Positions 7,348 to 14,954 of a stretch of 21,847 bases of DNA are shown piece by piece. The DNA comes from an uncultured Bacteroidales bacterium (GTDB lineage: Bacteria > Bacteroidota > Bacteroidia > Bacteroidales > UBA3663). The notes beneath the pieces are model-generated. The model ran no database searches, was not told where the DNA came from, and saw only the letters and a program-made list of their open reading frames with translations. Both the position numbers and the translations under genes were made by a program. Numbering within the stretch: the stretch's first letter is position 1; every line of letters starts with the position of its first letter. The stretch spans positions 1 through 21,847 of the forward strand of contig CALBPV010000024.1 in NCBI GenBank assembly GCA_937899265.1, written 5' to 3'.

Positions 7348-8261
7348 TTGGCCTGTTTTTTAGCAATTTGACGGTAGAACAGCCATTGGAGGAAAAGAGC
7401 CAGCGGAATCTGGAACCAAAGAATCACTTTGGCGGTCTTAATCAAGAAATTGAAGGGCGCAATTGTTGCCATTTCAGGGAACTGCTGAAACAACTCCGGG
7501 TCAACATTTCTCGGGACGAACTCAAAGACCAGTCCCACATAGGTGATGCCGGCAACAATCAAAACGATATGTCCGAGGATGAAAAGGCCGATAGTCTTGA
7601 GGATGCCGTTGTGGCTGAAGAGCATATTCACGTTGATCCAAAGCCCGAAGAAGACGAGGTTGATGAACGGCGAAATCCAAAAGAACAGCTGCATGGTGTT
7701 CGTGTGAAAAAGGTCGGGAGCCGAATCCGTGCTGTGCGATTGGGTGAAGTCGAAAATCCGATCGGCCAAGTCGTAGCCTCCGTAGGGATTCAACCACCAG
7801 GAAATCTCAGGATATGTGAGCTGGCACACGAGCATCGACAGTGCCCAGACGGCCAGGTATAGCACCTCCATGCCGACGAAGACGATGGCGTAGTCGGCCA
7901 GCATGACAATGTATTTCTCGAGGCGTGAGCCGGGCAGTGCCAGATACTGGACGGAGGTCTGCGGATTGGTGAACTTGCGGTGGAGTATCACGGTGGCGAG
8001 TATAAGCACGACCATGGTGGCGTACCGGAAATAGTTCATCACGCTCACGGTGGCGAAAGTGGCAAGGTTAGCGCCGCCTTCGGGCGAGTAGGTGTCAGCG
8101 TCTCCCAACCGGGTCTGATTCCAATAGGCCATGAGGAAGAAGGCCGTATAGAGACCGAGGATGATGACGAGTGTATTGGTGATTTTGCTCTTGTCGATGG
8201 CCCAGTCGTAACGAAGGAGGTTTCTGATGCGGGTCCATTCTACGGAACAGTTCTGTTGCAT
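7344..8261 (-). CDS. ABC transporter membrane protein (ABC-2-type permease-like)
   Basis: This 305-residue protein begins with an amphipathic, charged segment (residues 1-27) followed by about six membrane spans: near 30-46, 72-93, 118-140, 190-210, 222-248 and 278-296. This is the usual shape of a permease partner of YtrB/CcmA-type ATPases. The first cytoplasmic loop and the sequence FTNPQTSVQYLALPGSRLEK after the second span resemble Bacteroidetes ABC-2 permeases, in which T-x-x-x-YLxLP is common. It lies 41 bp after the ATPase gene and overlaps the next gene by four bases. The substrate is unknown; the YtrA-controlled relatives in Firmicutes respond to cell-wall-active antibiotics. Confidence 0.83.
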   Translation of the reverse strand: MQQNCSVEWTRIRNLLRYDWAIDKSKITNTLVIILGLYTAFFLMAYWNQTRLGDADTYSPEGGANLATFATVSVMNYFRYATMVVLILATVILHRKFTNPQTSVQYLALPGSRLEKYIVMLADYAIVFVGMEVLYLAVWALSMLVCQLTYPEISWWLNPYGGYDLADRIFDFTQSHSTDSAPDLFHTNTMQLFFWISPFINLVFFGLWINVNMLFSHNGILKTIGLFILGHIVLIVAGITYVGLVFEFVPRNVDPELFQQFPEMATIAPFNFLIKTAKVILWFQIPLALFLQWLFYRQIAKKQAK

Positions 8262-8302
8262 ATAGTGTGATTTTACAGATGAAACGATGGGGTGGAGAGA
8301 GA

Positions 8303-9136
8303 TTAGGCCTTGTCGGAGAAGAGGCTGCGGATACGGCTCTTGTGGCTGATAACGGCGTTGAAGAGCATCTTCATGTTGACGGATGTCTCGGGTTCGTCCG
8401 GGCGGCGCACTACGACGCTCCAGGGGCCTATGGGAGAACTTTCGGTGAGGAGCACCTCGTCATCCTTCTCAGCTCGGCGGAAGGCAAGACGCGCGGCCAC
8501 CTCGTCGAGCGAGGCGTTGAGGAGCACACCTTCGTTCTCCAGAATCACGACACCGTCGATGAGCGAGTCGATGTCATCGACCTGATGGGTGGAGATGAGC
8601 ACGGTCTTGCTGCCGTCGCAGATGCTGGCCACCAGGCGGCGGAAGATGCTTTTCGACGGAATGTCCATGCCGTTGGTGGGCTCGTCCATCAACAAATAAG
8701 GAGTATTGCAGGCCAGGGAAAGCGAGATGAGCGCTTTCTTCTGCTGACCGAGCGACAGAGTGGTAAGCTGCTTGTTGCGGGGCACTTGGAACTCGGTGAG
8801 TGCGCTTTCGAAGATTTCCCCGTCCCATGTGGGGTAAAAGGGAGCCGTCACCTGAGCCAGACTCTCAATCGTGACGGGGAGAATCCTCTCGGTCTCGGGC
8901 ACGAGACGCAGCCTCTCGAGCATTTGCGGATTCTGTCGGCGGGGGTCGAATCCATCGAGGGTATATTCACCTTCGCCTGTCAGCGAGCCGCAGAGAATCT
9001 TGAGAAGGGTGGATTTACCTACCCCGTTCTTGCCCAAGAGACCATAGACGTGGCCTTCGGGCAGGCGAAGCGACAGACCCCGAAGAACGGGCTGGTGCTT
9101 GTAATAGCCGTAATGCAAATCTTTCAGTTCAATCAT
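8303..9136 (-). CDS. ABC transporter ATP-binding protein (YtrB-like)
   Basis: This 277-residue ATPase has Walker A GKNGVGKST (35-43), signature LSLGQQ (127-132), Walker B YLLMDEP (147-153), D-loop NGMD and switch histidine H184 in ISTHQVDDID. The Q-loop position reads VPETERI rather than containing a clear Gln, which is unusual but recurs in this small-ATPase group. The segment FYPTWD before the signature is typical of YtrB-type ATPases paired with GntR regulators. It is the first gene of a leftward four-gene operon and directs energy to the permease encoded 41 bp downstream. The residues after about 225 form a C-terminal extension of unclear role. Confidence 0.94.
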   Translation of the reverse strand: MIELKDLHYGYYKHQPVLRGLSLRLPEGHVYGLLGKNGVGKSTLLKILCGSLTGEGEYTLDGFDPRRQNPQMLERLRLVPETERILPVTIESLAQVTAPFYPTWDGEIFESALTEFQVPRNKQLTTLSLGQQKKALISLSLACNTPYLLMDEPTNGMDIPSKSIFRRLVASICDGSKTVLISTHQVDDIDSLIDGVVILENEGVLLNASLDEVAARLAFRRAEKDDEVLLTESSPIGPWSVVVRRPDEPETSVNMKMLFNAVISHKSRIRSLFSDKA

Positions 9137-9147
9137 ATCATTTTTAA

Positions 9148-9169
9148 GTGTATTAGTGAATTAGTACAC
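9148..9169. promoter_or_regulatory. YtrA-type operator (inverted repeat) at the ABC operon start
   Basis: Half-sites GTGTATTAGT and ATTAGTACAC form a 22-bp dyad with 8 of 11 positions paired. The GTGTAnTAnT arm resembles operators described for YtrA-subfamily GntR proteins. The site lies between the promoter -7 element (9172-9179) and the ATG at 9136, covering the predicted transcription start. Binding of the regulator encoded by the operon's last listed gene would block transcription; this is inference from position and symmetry. Confidence 0.65.
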
Positions 9170-9171
9170 CG

Positions 9172-9202
9172 CAAAGATAGGACACTAAGACGATATGACA
9201 AA
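9172..9202 (-). promoter_or_regulatory. Bacteroidetes promoter of the GntR/ABC operon
   Basis: On the minus strand TTTG (complement of 9199-9202), a 19-bp spacer and TATCTTTG (complement of 9172-9179) match the Bacteroidetes consensus. The ATG of the ATPase lies 36 bp beyond the -7 element, with the operator in between. Confidence 0.75.
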
Positions 9203-9276
9203 ATATTCTTTCCAAAAAACGAAAAAAAAGAATGTTTTTTTTACTCTGGAGCGGCAAAATGGCAGCTTGACATGTC

Positions 9277-9317
9277 AAAAACACCGGCGGACGGTCCTCG
9301 TTCGAAGCCGTCCGCCG
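9277..9317 (-). terminator. intrinsic terminator after pcrA
   Basis: Arms CGGCGGACGG (9285-9294) and CCGTCCGCCG (9308-9317) form a perfect 10-bp GC-rich stem around a 13-nt loop. On the minus strand it is followed by GTG and a run of five T residues (A-run at 9277-9281). It lies 25 bp after the pcrA stop codon. Confidence 0.8.
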
Positions 9318-9341
9318 CATGTGGGCTACAGGTGGGGTTGC

Positions 9342-11669
9342 TCACAGTTTTTCGAGCTTGGCAAACTTGAGCAGGAGGGTTTTGAGTCCCATCACCGAGA
9401 ACTGCACTTTGAGTCTGGTATTGTCACCTTGGCCCTCGATGGCGGTGATGACACCCTCGCCGAACACATTGTGTCGGATGCGGTCTCCCACAGAGAAGTT
9501 TGTGCCGTCGCGGGTGACTGAGGACGACGAGGAGAGGCCGGAAGTTCCGAAGGGTCCGGATATTCTGGAGAGTCCGGATTTCCCGGATTTCCCGGAGAGT
9601 CCGGATCCCCCGGATTGAGGTGCTCCTGCGCGGAATACTCCTCTGAAAGAGCCGGACGAAGCGGCTGAATAGTCGGTTGTGGCAGAGATATCGTTGGTCT
9701 GGCGGATATAGCGGCGGTCGATGTCCTTGATGAAGCGGGAGGGAGCATTTGCCTCGCTGCGTCCGTTGCGGAAACGGGATTTGGCATAGCTGAGGAAACA
9801 GTTCACCTCGGCCCGAGTGATGGCTACATAGAAGAGACGGCGCTCCTCCTCGATGCCACCCAACTCGTTGAAACTCATGTCGTTGGGGAAAAGTCCCTCT
9901 TCCAATCCTACAATAAAGACGTTGGGGAACTCCAGACCTTTGGCCGAATGGATGGTCATGAGCGAGACGCAATCGCGTTCGGCATCTTCCTGTTCGGTGG
10001 GTTCGACATCGCCCGAGAGTGAAACATCCTGGAGAAAATCCATGAGATGCGTTTCGTTCTGCCGTCCCTCCTCAATGGAGGATTGAACAAAGATGTCGAT
10101 GGCAGAAAGCAATTCCTGCACGTTCTCCTGGCGCGATTTCCCTTCGACCGAATTGTCGGCACCGAGGTCGGCTTTGATGCCCGATTGGGTGATGATTTCG
10201 ACGGCTGTTTCGTAGGCATTGAGGTTGTCGGCGGTGGCCCGGAAGTTGTCGATGAGCGATGTGAAGGCATGCAGCCGTTCGGCTGTGGGACGATTGACTT
10301 TCACGCCGTGGGCAATGGGATCCTGACAAATCTCGTAGAACGATTTTCCCAATTGGGTAGCCGCTTCGGAGATGCGTGTCACAGTGGTGTCGCCGATGCC
10401 GCGGGCCGGATAGTTGACCACGCGCTTGAAGGCTTCTTCGTCGGCGGGATTGACGGTGAGTCTCATATAGGCCAACACATCCTTGATTTCCTTGCGCTGG
10501 TAGAAGGAGAGACCGCCGTAGATGCGGTAGTCGATGCCGTTCTTGCGGAGGTTCTCTTCGAGGCTGCGGCTTTGGGCATTGGTACGGTAGAGGATGGCGC
10601 AGTCGGCATAGCGGAAATGCTGGCGGTCGTGGAGCTCGGCAATCTGTTGGGTCACACGATAGGCTTCCTCCAGGTCGGAGTAATTGCCTGTGAGCCGGAG
10701 CAGGGAGCCGCGTTCCTTTTCGGAGAATATGGTCTTGGGAATCTGTTGCCGGTTCTTGGCAATGAGGCTGTTGGCTGCCTCGACGATATTCTGGGTGGAA
10801 CGGTAGTTCTGTTCGAGTTTGAAAATCACGGTGCCTGGAATCGACTTTGTCATGTCGAGGATATTGTGGATGTTGGCCCCTCGGAAGGAATAAATCGACT
10901 GGGCATCGTCGCCCACGGCAGTGAGGTGGTGATGATGGCTCACGAGCTGTTCGACAATGAGATGTTGGGCGCGGTTGGTGTCTTGGTACTCATCGACCAG
11001 AACGTAGCGGAACCATTTCTGCCAGAAATCCAACACCTCGGGGAAATCCCGGAACAGGATATTGGTGTAGAGCAGCAGGTCATCGAAATCCATGGCTCCC
11101 GCCTGACGACATCGGTTCCAATATCTCTGATAAATCTCTGCAGTGTGGCTTCGGCCTGTCTTGCGGTCGTAGTCCATGATTTGTGGGTTGGCACGATACA
11201 TGGAGGGTGTGATGAGGTTGTTTTTCATGTTGGAAATATAGGCCTGCACGCTGGCGGGCTTGTATTTCTTGTCATCGAGCTGCATCTCCTTGATGATGGT
11301 CTTGAAGAGGGAGCGCGAGTCGGTCTGGTCGTAGATGGTGAAGTCGCGCTTGTAGCCGATGCGTTCGGCCTCCTTTCTCAATATACGTGCGAAGACGGAA
11401 TGGAACGTCCCCATCCAGAGCCTGCGAGAGAGAGCCGGTCCCACGAGGGCGTTGACACGGTTCTTCATCTCGGTAGCGGCTTTCTTGGTGAAGGTGAGCG
11501 CCAGAATTTCGTCGCTGTGGTAGCCGTTCCGGAGGAGGTAGGCTATCTTGTAGGTGAGCACACGCGTTTTGCCCGAACCGGCACCTGCTATAACCAATTG
11601 AGGGCCGTCACAGTAGGTGACGGCCTCTCGTTGGGAGCTATTGAGCTGGGAGAGAAAATCGGCTTCCAT
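9342..11669 (-). CDS. pcrA: ATP-dependent DNA helicase PcrA/UvrD
   Basis: This 775-residue superfamily 1A 3'-5' helicase acts in nucleotide excision repair, replication restart and removal of recombinase filaments. Visible motifs are Walker A AGAGSGKT (28-35), motif Ia ALTFTKKAA (57-65), motif II VDEYQD (225-230), motif III GDDAQSIYSFRGA (253-265), motif IV QNYRST (287-292), motif V TIHSAKGLEFPNV and motif VI RRLFYVAITRAE. The C-terminal 50 residues (FSVGDRIRHNVFGEGVI onward) match the Tudor-like PcrA/UvrD domain that contacts RNA polymerase. The linker before it carries an in-frame 9-bp repeat giving SGx triplets (residues about 685-709). The ATG at 11669 is preferred over an in-frame one at 11699, because the latter lies inside the preceding gene, whose stop overlaps the chosen start as TGATG. 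Confidence 0.95.
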   Translation of the reverse strand: MEADFLSQLNSSQREAVTYCDGPQLVIAGAGSGKTRVLTYKIAYLLRNGYHSDEILALTFTKKAATEMKNRVNALVGPALSRRLWMGTFHSVFARILRKEAERIGYKRDFTIYDQTDSRSLFKTIIKEMQLDDKKYKPASVQAYISNMKNNLITPSMYRANPQIMDYDRKTGRSHTAEIYQRYWNRCRQAGAMDFDDLLLYTNILFRDFPEVLDFWQKWFRYVLVDEYQDTNRAQHLIVEQLVSHHHHLTAVGDDAQSIYSFRGANIHNILDMTKSIPGTVIFKLEQNYRSTQNIVEAANSLIAKNRQQIPKTIFSEKERGSLLRLTGNYSDLEEAYRVTQQIAELHDRQHFRYADCAILYRTNAQSRSLEENLRKNGIDYRIYGGLSFYQRKEIKDVLAYMRLTVNPADEEAFKRVVNYPARGIGDTTVTRISEAATQLGKSFYEICQDPIAHGVKVNRPTAERLHAFTSLIDNFRATADNLNAYETAVEIITQSGIKADLGADNSVEGKSRQENVQELLSAIDIFVQSSIEEGRQNETHLMDFLQDVSLSGDVEPTEQEDAERDCVSLMTIHSAKGLEFPNVFIVGLEEGLFPNDMSFNELGGIEEERRLFYVAITRAEVNCFLSYAKSRFRNGRSEANAPSRFIKDIDRRYIRQTNDISATTDYSAASSGSFRGVFRAGAPQSGGSGLSGKSGKSGLSRISGPFGTSGLSSSSSVTRDGTNFSVGDRIRHNVFGEGVITAIEGQGDNTRLKVQFSVMGLKTLLLKFAKLEKL
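9544..9615. repeat. in-frame 9-bp minisatellite in the pcrA linker
   Basis: Eight 9-bp units with the core TCCGGAT or CCCGGAT lie head to tail. Examples are AGTCCGGAT at 9571-9579 and again at 9598-9606, with TTCCCGGAT and TTCCCGGAG between them. Because the unit is a multiple of three, gain or loss of copies lengthens or shortens the PcrA linker without a frameshift. Confidence 0.85.
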
Positions 11670-13321
11670 CAGAACTTGAAACCGACAGTAACGTCCCACG
11701 ACATAATGTTCGATGTCATGTCGATGTGGTTGGCAGTTACGGCACCATCCTGATTCTTGGCACTCAAGACGGCGTTGCCGTCGTTGTCAAAGTACATGAG
11801 GGCATCGGTGGTGGGGAATGCGGCAATCTTGTCTTTTCGCAACTGATCTGCGAAAGCGAGGTCAATGAACCATCCGCGACCCTTCCATCCACACCCGATG
11901 CAGAAATAGTGCTGGTCGTCAGTGATGGAGTAGTTGGGCTTGGTCGTTGACGAGAAGAGGGTCTCGTTGTCATCGCCCCAGGTTCCTCGTCCGTCATACA
12001 CAGTCCAGGAGCGTCCCTCCCACTCGTCCATCACCTCCTTTTTGAAGGGCGAAGTGCGGTACTGGTAGCCAGCACGGATGGAGAAGCGCGGCGTGGCACG
12101 CAGTTCTCCGCCCACCTTGAAGATGTGCTGCGGCTGCATGTAGTCCTTAATCACATCGTTGGTGACATCGAGCAGGTACTGGTCGTTGGATTTGTCCTCC
12201 TTGTAGGAGGCCGACGAGAAGTCCTTCATGTCGTACTCGAAGCTGATGAGTCCACGGGTACCAAGTATGTAGGCCGTGGAGAACTGGAGTTCCCAGGGCG
12301 TGTTGAACCGATACTTGTATTCATACACATCGGTTCTGCTGTGTCCGTCGGGGGCATTGGAGTACATGGATCCGTCGTAGATGTCCTTCATAAAGAGCCA
12401 TGTTGGGGTGTGGAAAGCCAGACCGAAACGCCACGCATCGACGGGTTTGAAGAGCAGACCCATCTTGACGTTGACGCCGGAGCCCTTCGTTTCAAGATTA
12501 TTGTAGTAATCGGTGTAGCCCGATGACTTGGAATAGTCCTCCTGATATTCGCTTTCGACGGTTGAGTTGAAATCGACGATGCTGAGGGTGATGCCTCCGT
12601 AGAACATATTGCTCCAGTTGGCGGCTGCCGAGATGTTGTATTCGTCCATGCGTGTTTTCTCCTTCACATAGAGGGACTGAGAGTTGGAGAGTCCTTCCTT
12701 CTGGTCGTAGCTGCACACGCCGCAGATATTGCCGTCGGCATCGTAGGCATCGTCGATGACATAACTGTCATAGGCCATCTCGACAAGGTTGCCCGGATTG
12801 TTTGACTCGAGTACTCCGGGGTTGTCGTATTGACTGGTGTTGACCAAATAATTATTGGCCTGATTGGCGATGTAGGCTCCGAAAGAAGAATGCGGATTGG
12901 CGAGGTATGAACGGTACTTGCGGTTCACGCCCTCGGAGTGGTTGAATCCCACGCCGATGTTGAAGTTGACGAGGCTGGAACTGTTCTCGGTATTGAAAGA
13001 AACAATGTAGGAGAGATTGCTCATCGAAAAATCGGTCTCGCGGGTGTCTTTCTCGGAGGAACCTTTGGTCGTTGTGTTGTAGGTCGTGACCTGAGGCGTG
13101 AACGACACTTCGCTGGTGCCGCGATAGATGCCCAGGCCGGCAGGATTGTCGTTCATGGCCGTAGCGTCGCCGCCCACAGCACCGAAGGCACCGCCCATGG
13201 AGCGGTAGCGTGCCGTGCCGGAGAGCGAGGTTTCGGAGAAACGTGATGCATCGACCACATTCTGGGCTGAAGCAGCCGTAGCCATGAGGACTGCCGAAAG
13301 GATTATCGTGAGATGTTTCAT
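11669..13321 (-). CDS. outer membrane beta-barrel protein, FadL/OmpP1/TodX-like
   Basis: This 550-residue protein has a signal peptide (MKHLTIILSAVLMATAASAQ). The next segment, FSETSLSGTARYRSMGGAFGAVGGDATAMNDNPAGLG, is the typical N-terminal plug of Bacteroidetes proteins of the OmpP1/FadL family; the NPAGLG motif matches the FadL hallmark NPA. The rest shows alternating aromatic and polar strands, and the chain ends DVTVGFKF with a terminal Phe expected of outer membrane barrels. It probably transports hydrophobic compounds across the outer membrane; some relatives are labelled hemin receptor without proof. The ATG at 13321 gives the clean signal peptide and replaces an in-frame ATG at 13351. 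It lies 45 bp after the low-complexity protein gene and overlaps pcrA by one base, so the three genes are probably one transcript. Confidence 0.9.
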   Translation of the reverse strand: MKHLTIILSAVLMATAASAQNVVDASRFSETSLSGTARYRSMGGAFGAVGGDATAMNDNPAGLGIYRGTSEVSFTPQVTTYNTTTKGSSEKDTRETDFSMSNLSYIVSFNTENSSSLVNFNIGVGFNHSEGVNRKYRSYLANPHSSFGAYIANQANNYLVNTSQYDNPGVLESNNPGNLVEMAYDSYVIDDAYDADGNICGVCSYDQKEGLSNSQSLYVKEKTRMDEYNISAAANWSNMFYGGITLSIVDFNSTVESEYQEDYSKSSGYTDYYNNLETKGSGVNVKMGLLFKPVDAWRFGLAFHTPTWLFMKDIYDGSMYSNAPDGHSRTDVYEYKYRFNTPWELQFSTAYILGTRGLISFEYDMKDFSSASYKEDKSNDQYLLDVTNDVIKDYMQPQHIFKVGGELRATPRFSIRAGYQYRTSPFKKEVMDEWEGRSWTVYDGRGTWGDDNETLFSSTTKPNYSITDDQHYFCIGCGWKGRGWFIDLAFADQLRKDKIAAFPTTDALMYFDNDGNAVLSAKNQDGAVTANHIDMTSNIMSWDVTVGFKF

Positions 13322-13366
13322 TGCATTTCGGAATAAAGATTGAAAAAACATACAAAAAGAGAATTA

Positions 13367-14746
13367 TCACCTGCGACCGCCACCGGAACGGCCTCCTCCG
13401 CCGCTGCTGCCGCCAGATCGACCGCCGAAGCTACCGCTGCCGCCACCGGAACGTCCGCCAAAACTGCCGCTGCTGCCACCGGAACGTCCGCCGAAGCTGC
13501 CGCCGGAATAGCCGGAGCTGGAAGAGGACGAAGAGGGGGTGTAGCTGCGCGTTGTGGTCGAGCTGTTGCTGTTGTTGCTGTTGGAGTTGTTGTAGCTGTT
13601 GGAAGAGCTTGACGAACGGTTGTAACTGCCGGACGAACGCGACGTTGTGCTGCGGTTGAAAGAGTTGCTGCTCGAGGCTGCTCGCTGGGTCGAACGGTAG
13701 GTCACGCCGCTGGAGTTCTGGCGTACGCCGTTGGCTTGACGCCGGGCATTGCTGTTGTTGACACTTCTGGCAGAAGAGCCTGTCATCGACCGGGTCGAAG
13801 AAGCCGAGGAGGACGACGTACCGCGATTGCCGCGCACGGTGGTACCGCCCGAGGTGAGGTTGCGACCTTCGGAACGTGTGTTGGAGGAGCGCGAAATCTG
13901 GTCGCCGGGGAGCTTCATGTTGCTGTTGCGTGTGGCGCGGGCTGTTGTGGCGCCGCTGTGGGAGCGGGAAACGTTGCCGCCGGAGATGCCCGAACGACGG
14001 GCATCGGACGTATATTGACGGTTGCCGGGACGGCTGGTGCCGTTTCGGCTGCCACGTGAGGCAAAACTGCCGCCCATGTTGTTGGTACGGGAACCCTGAT
14101 TGGGACGGGAGTGCCAGCCGTGATGGCCGCCTCCGCCGTAGTAGGGACCGTAATAGTGGGGATATGGACGGTAGAAGGGAGAATACCAGCCGCCGTACCA
14201 GCCCGTGTAGTAGCCATAGTTCCACCCCCAATACCAGCTGCCGTAGTGGAAGCCGAACGAGGGAGTCACATACCACCACGGATCCCAATAGCAGTAATCC
14301 CAGTAGAAGGGATCCCAGTAGGCTACGTCCCAATACGGATTCCAGATGTGGTAGGAGCACCAGGGATTGTGGAATCTGCGGATTCGGTCGGTGTAGCAAT
14401 AATTTTCGATTACATAGACCGTATCGTGAATTACATTGTCATAGTCGGTGCCGGGTTCGGTACCGAACGAGAAGTTTTGGTTTGGGTTGTCGGATACGCT
14501 TTGAGCATAGGTATCGGACGATGCGGTATAGGAAGCCACATCGCTTGTGCGACGATTGTAGGTATCGATGTCCCAGTCGTTGTTGGCATTGGTGGACCAT
14601 TCTTCCATTACTGTCTCCTTCACGGGTTCGTACCTTTCGGCGCTACTGCTGCTGAAGTAGATGTCGTCATCATACTGAGCATAAGTCGAAGTTGCTGCCG
14701 GCAAGGTCACCGCCATTGCGAGTGCAGCCAGAATCATCTTTTTCAT
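13367..14746 (-). CDS. secreted low-complexity Trp/Tyr-, Ser/Arg- and Gly-rich protein
   Basis: This 459-residue protein begins with a signal peptide (1-24, ending STYAQ). Four zones follow: an acidic, variable part (25-125); an aromatic zone rich in Trp, Tyr and Pro with repeated YWDP (129-211); a Ser/Arg/Asn-rich, probably unfolded zone (212-412); and a glycine tail with three copies of an 11-residue unit, SFGGRSGGSSG (416-450), ending RSGGGRR. Net charge is acidic near the N-terminus and strongly basic in the second half. I recognise no enzyme fold. The aromatic and FGGRSGG segments resemble sequences that self-associate or adhere, so a surface or matrix role is possible. It is the first gene of the block with the outer membrane protein and pcrA. 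Confidence 0.85.
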   Translation of the reverse strand: MKKMILAALAMAVTLPAATSTYAQYDDDIYFSSSSAERYEPVKETVMEEWSTNANNDWDIDTYNRRTSDVASYTASSDTYAQSVSDNPNQNFSFGTEPGTDYDNVIHDTVYVIENYCYTDRIRRFHNPWCSYHIWNPYWDVAYWDPFYWDYCYWDPWWYVTPSFGFHYGSWYWGWNYGYYTGWYGGWYSPFYRPYPHYYGPYYGGGGHHGWHSRPNQGSRTNNMGGSFASRGSRNGTSRPGNRQYTSDARRSGISGGNVSRSHSGATTARATRNSNMKLPGDQISRSSNTRSEGRNLTSGGTTVRGNRGTSSSSASSTRSMTGSSARSVNNSNARRQANGVRQNSSGVTYRSTQRAASSSNSFNRSTTSRSSGSYNRSSSSSNSYNNSNSNNSNSSTTTRSYTPSSSSSSSGYSGGSFGGRSGGSSGSFGGRSGGGSGSFGGRSGGSSGGGGRSGGGRR

Positions 14747-14793
14747 CGTTGCTATAATGTTTAAAGTTTATAAAGTATGGAACTTGGTCGGTG

Positions 14794-14829
14794 CAAAGAT
14801 AATATTTTTTTTAATTTTTGGATACCAAA
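14794..14829 (-). promoter_or_regulatory. probable promoter of the low-complexity protein operon
   Basis: On the minus strand a perfect TATCTTTG (complement of 14794-14801) lies 47 bp upstream of the ATG. The best -33 match, TTTG (complement of 14826-14829), has a 24-bp spacer, longer than the usual 19-21, so the -33 element is uncertain. Confidence 0.55.
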
Positions 14830-14860
14830 AATGCAATTTTAACCCTATTTCGACAAAAAA

Positions 14861-14896
14861 ATCAACGAATTGTGCATTTTTATCGATGAATTGTGC
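14861..14896. repeat. two 15-bp direct repeats 21 bp apart in the divergent prmA region
   Basis: ATCAACGAATTGTGC (14861-14875) and ATCGATGAATTGTGC (14882-14896) match at 13 of 15 positions. The 21-bp period is two helical turns, so both copies face the same side of the DNA. The second overlaps the likely -33 region of prmA. This could be a binding site for a dimeric regulator. Confidence 0.6.
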
Positions 14897-14924
14897 CCCG
14901 AAATGAGATTTTTCATTAAATTTG
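14891..14924 (+). promoter_or_regulatory. probable prmA promoter
   Basis: TAAATTTG at 14917-14924 fits the TAnnTTTG element, with TTG at 14891-14893 as a weak -33 element at a 23-bp spacer. The prmA ATG lies 30 bp downstream. Confidence 0.5.
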
Positions 14925-14954
14925 CAGCAACAAAACTGAATTCTTCGAAACGAT

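Noticed and set aside
7218..9370. Plus-strand frames of 214 and 367 codons opposite the ABC operon
   Set aside because: They are antisense shadows of genes with clear ABC and membrane protein features.
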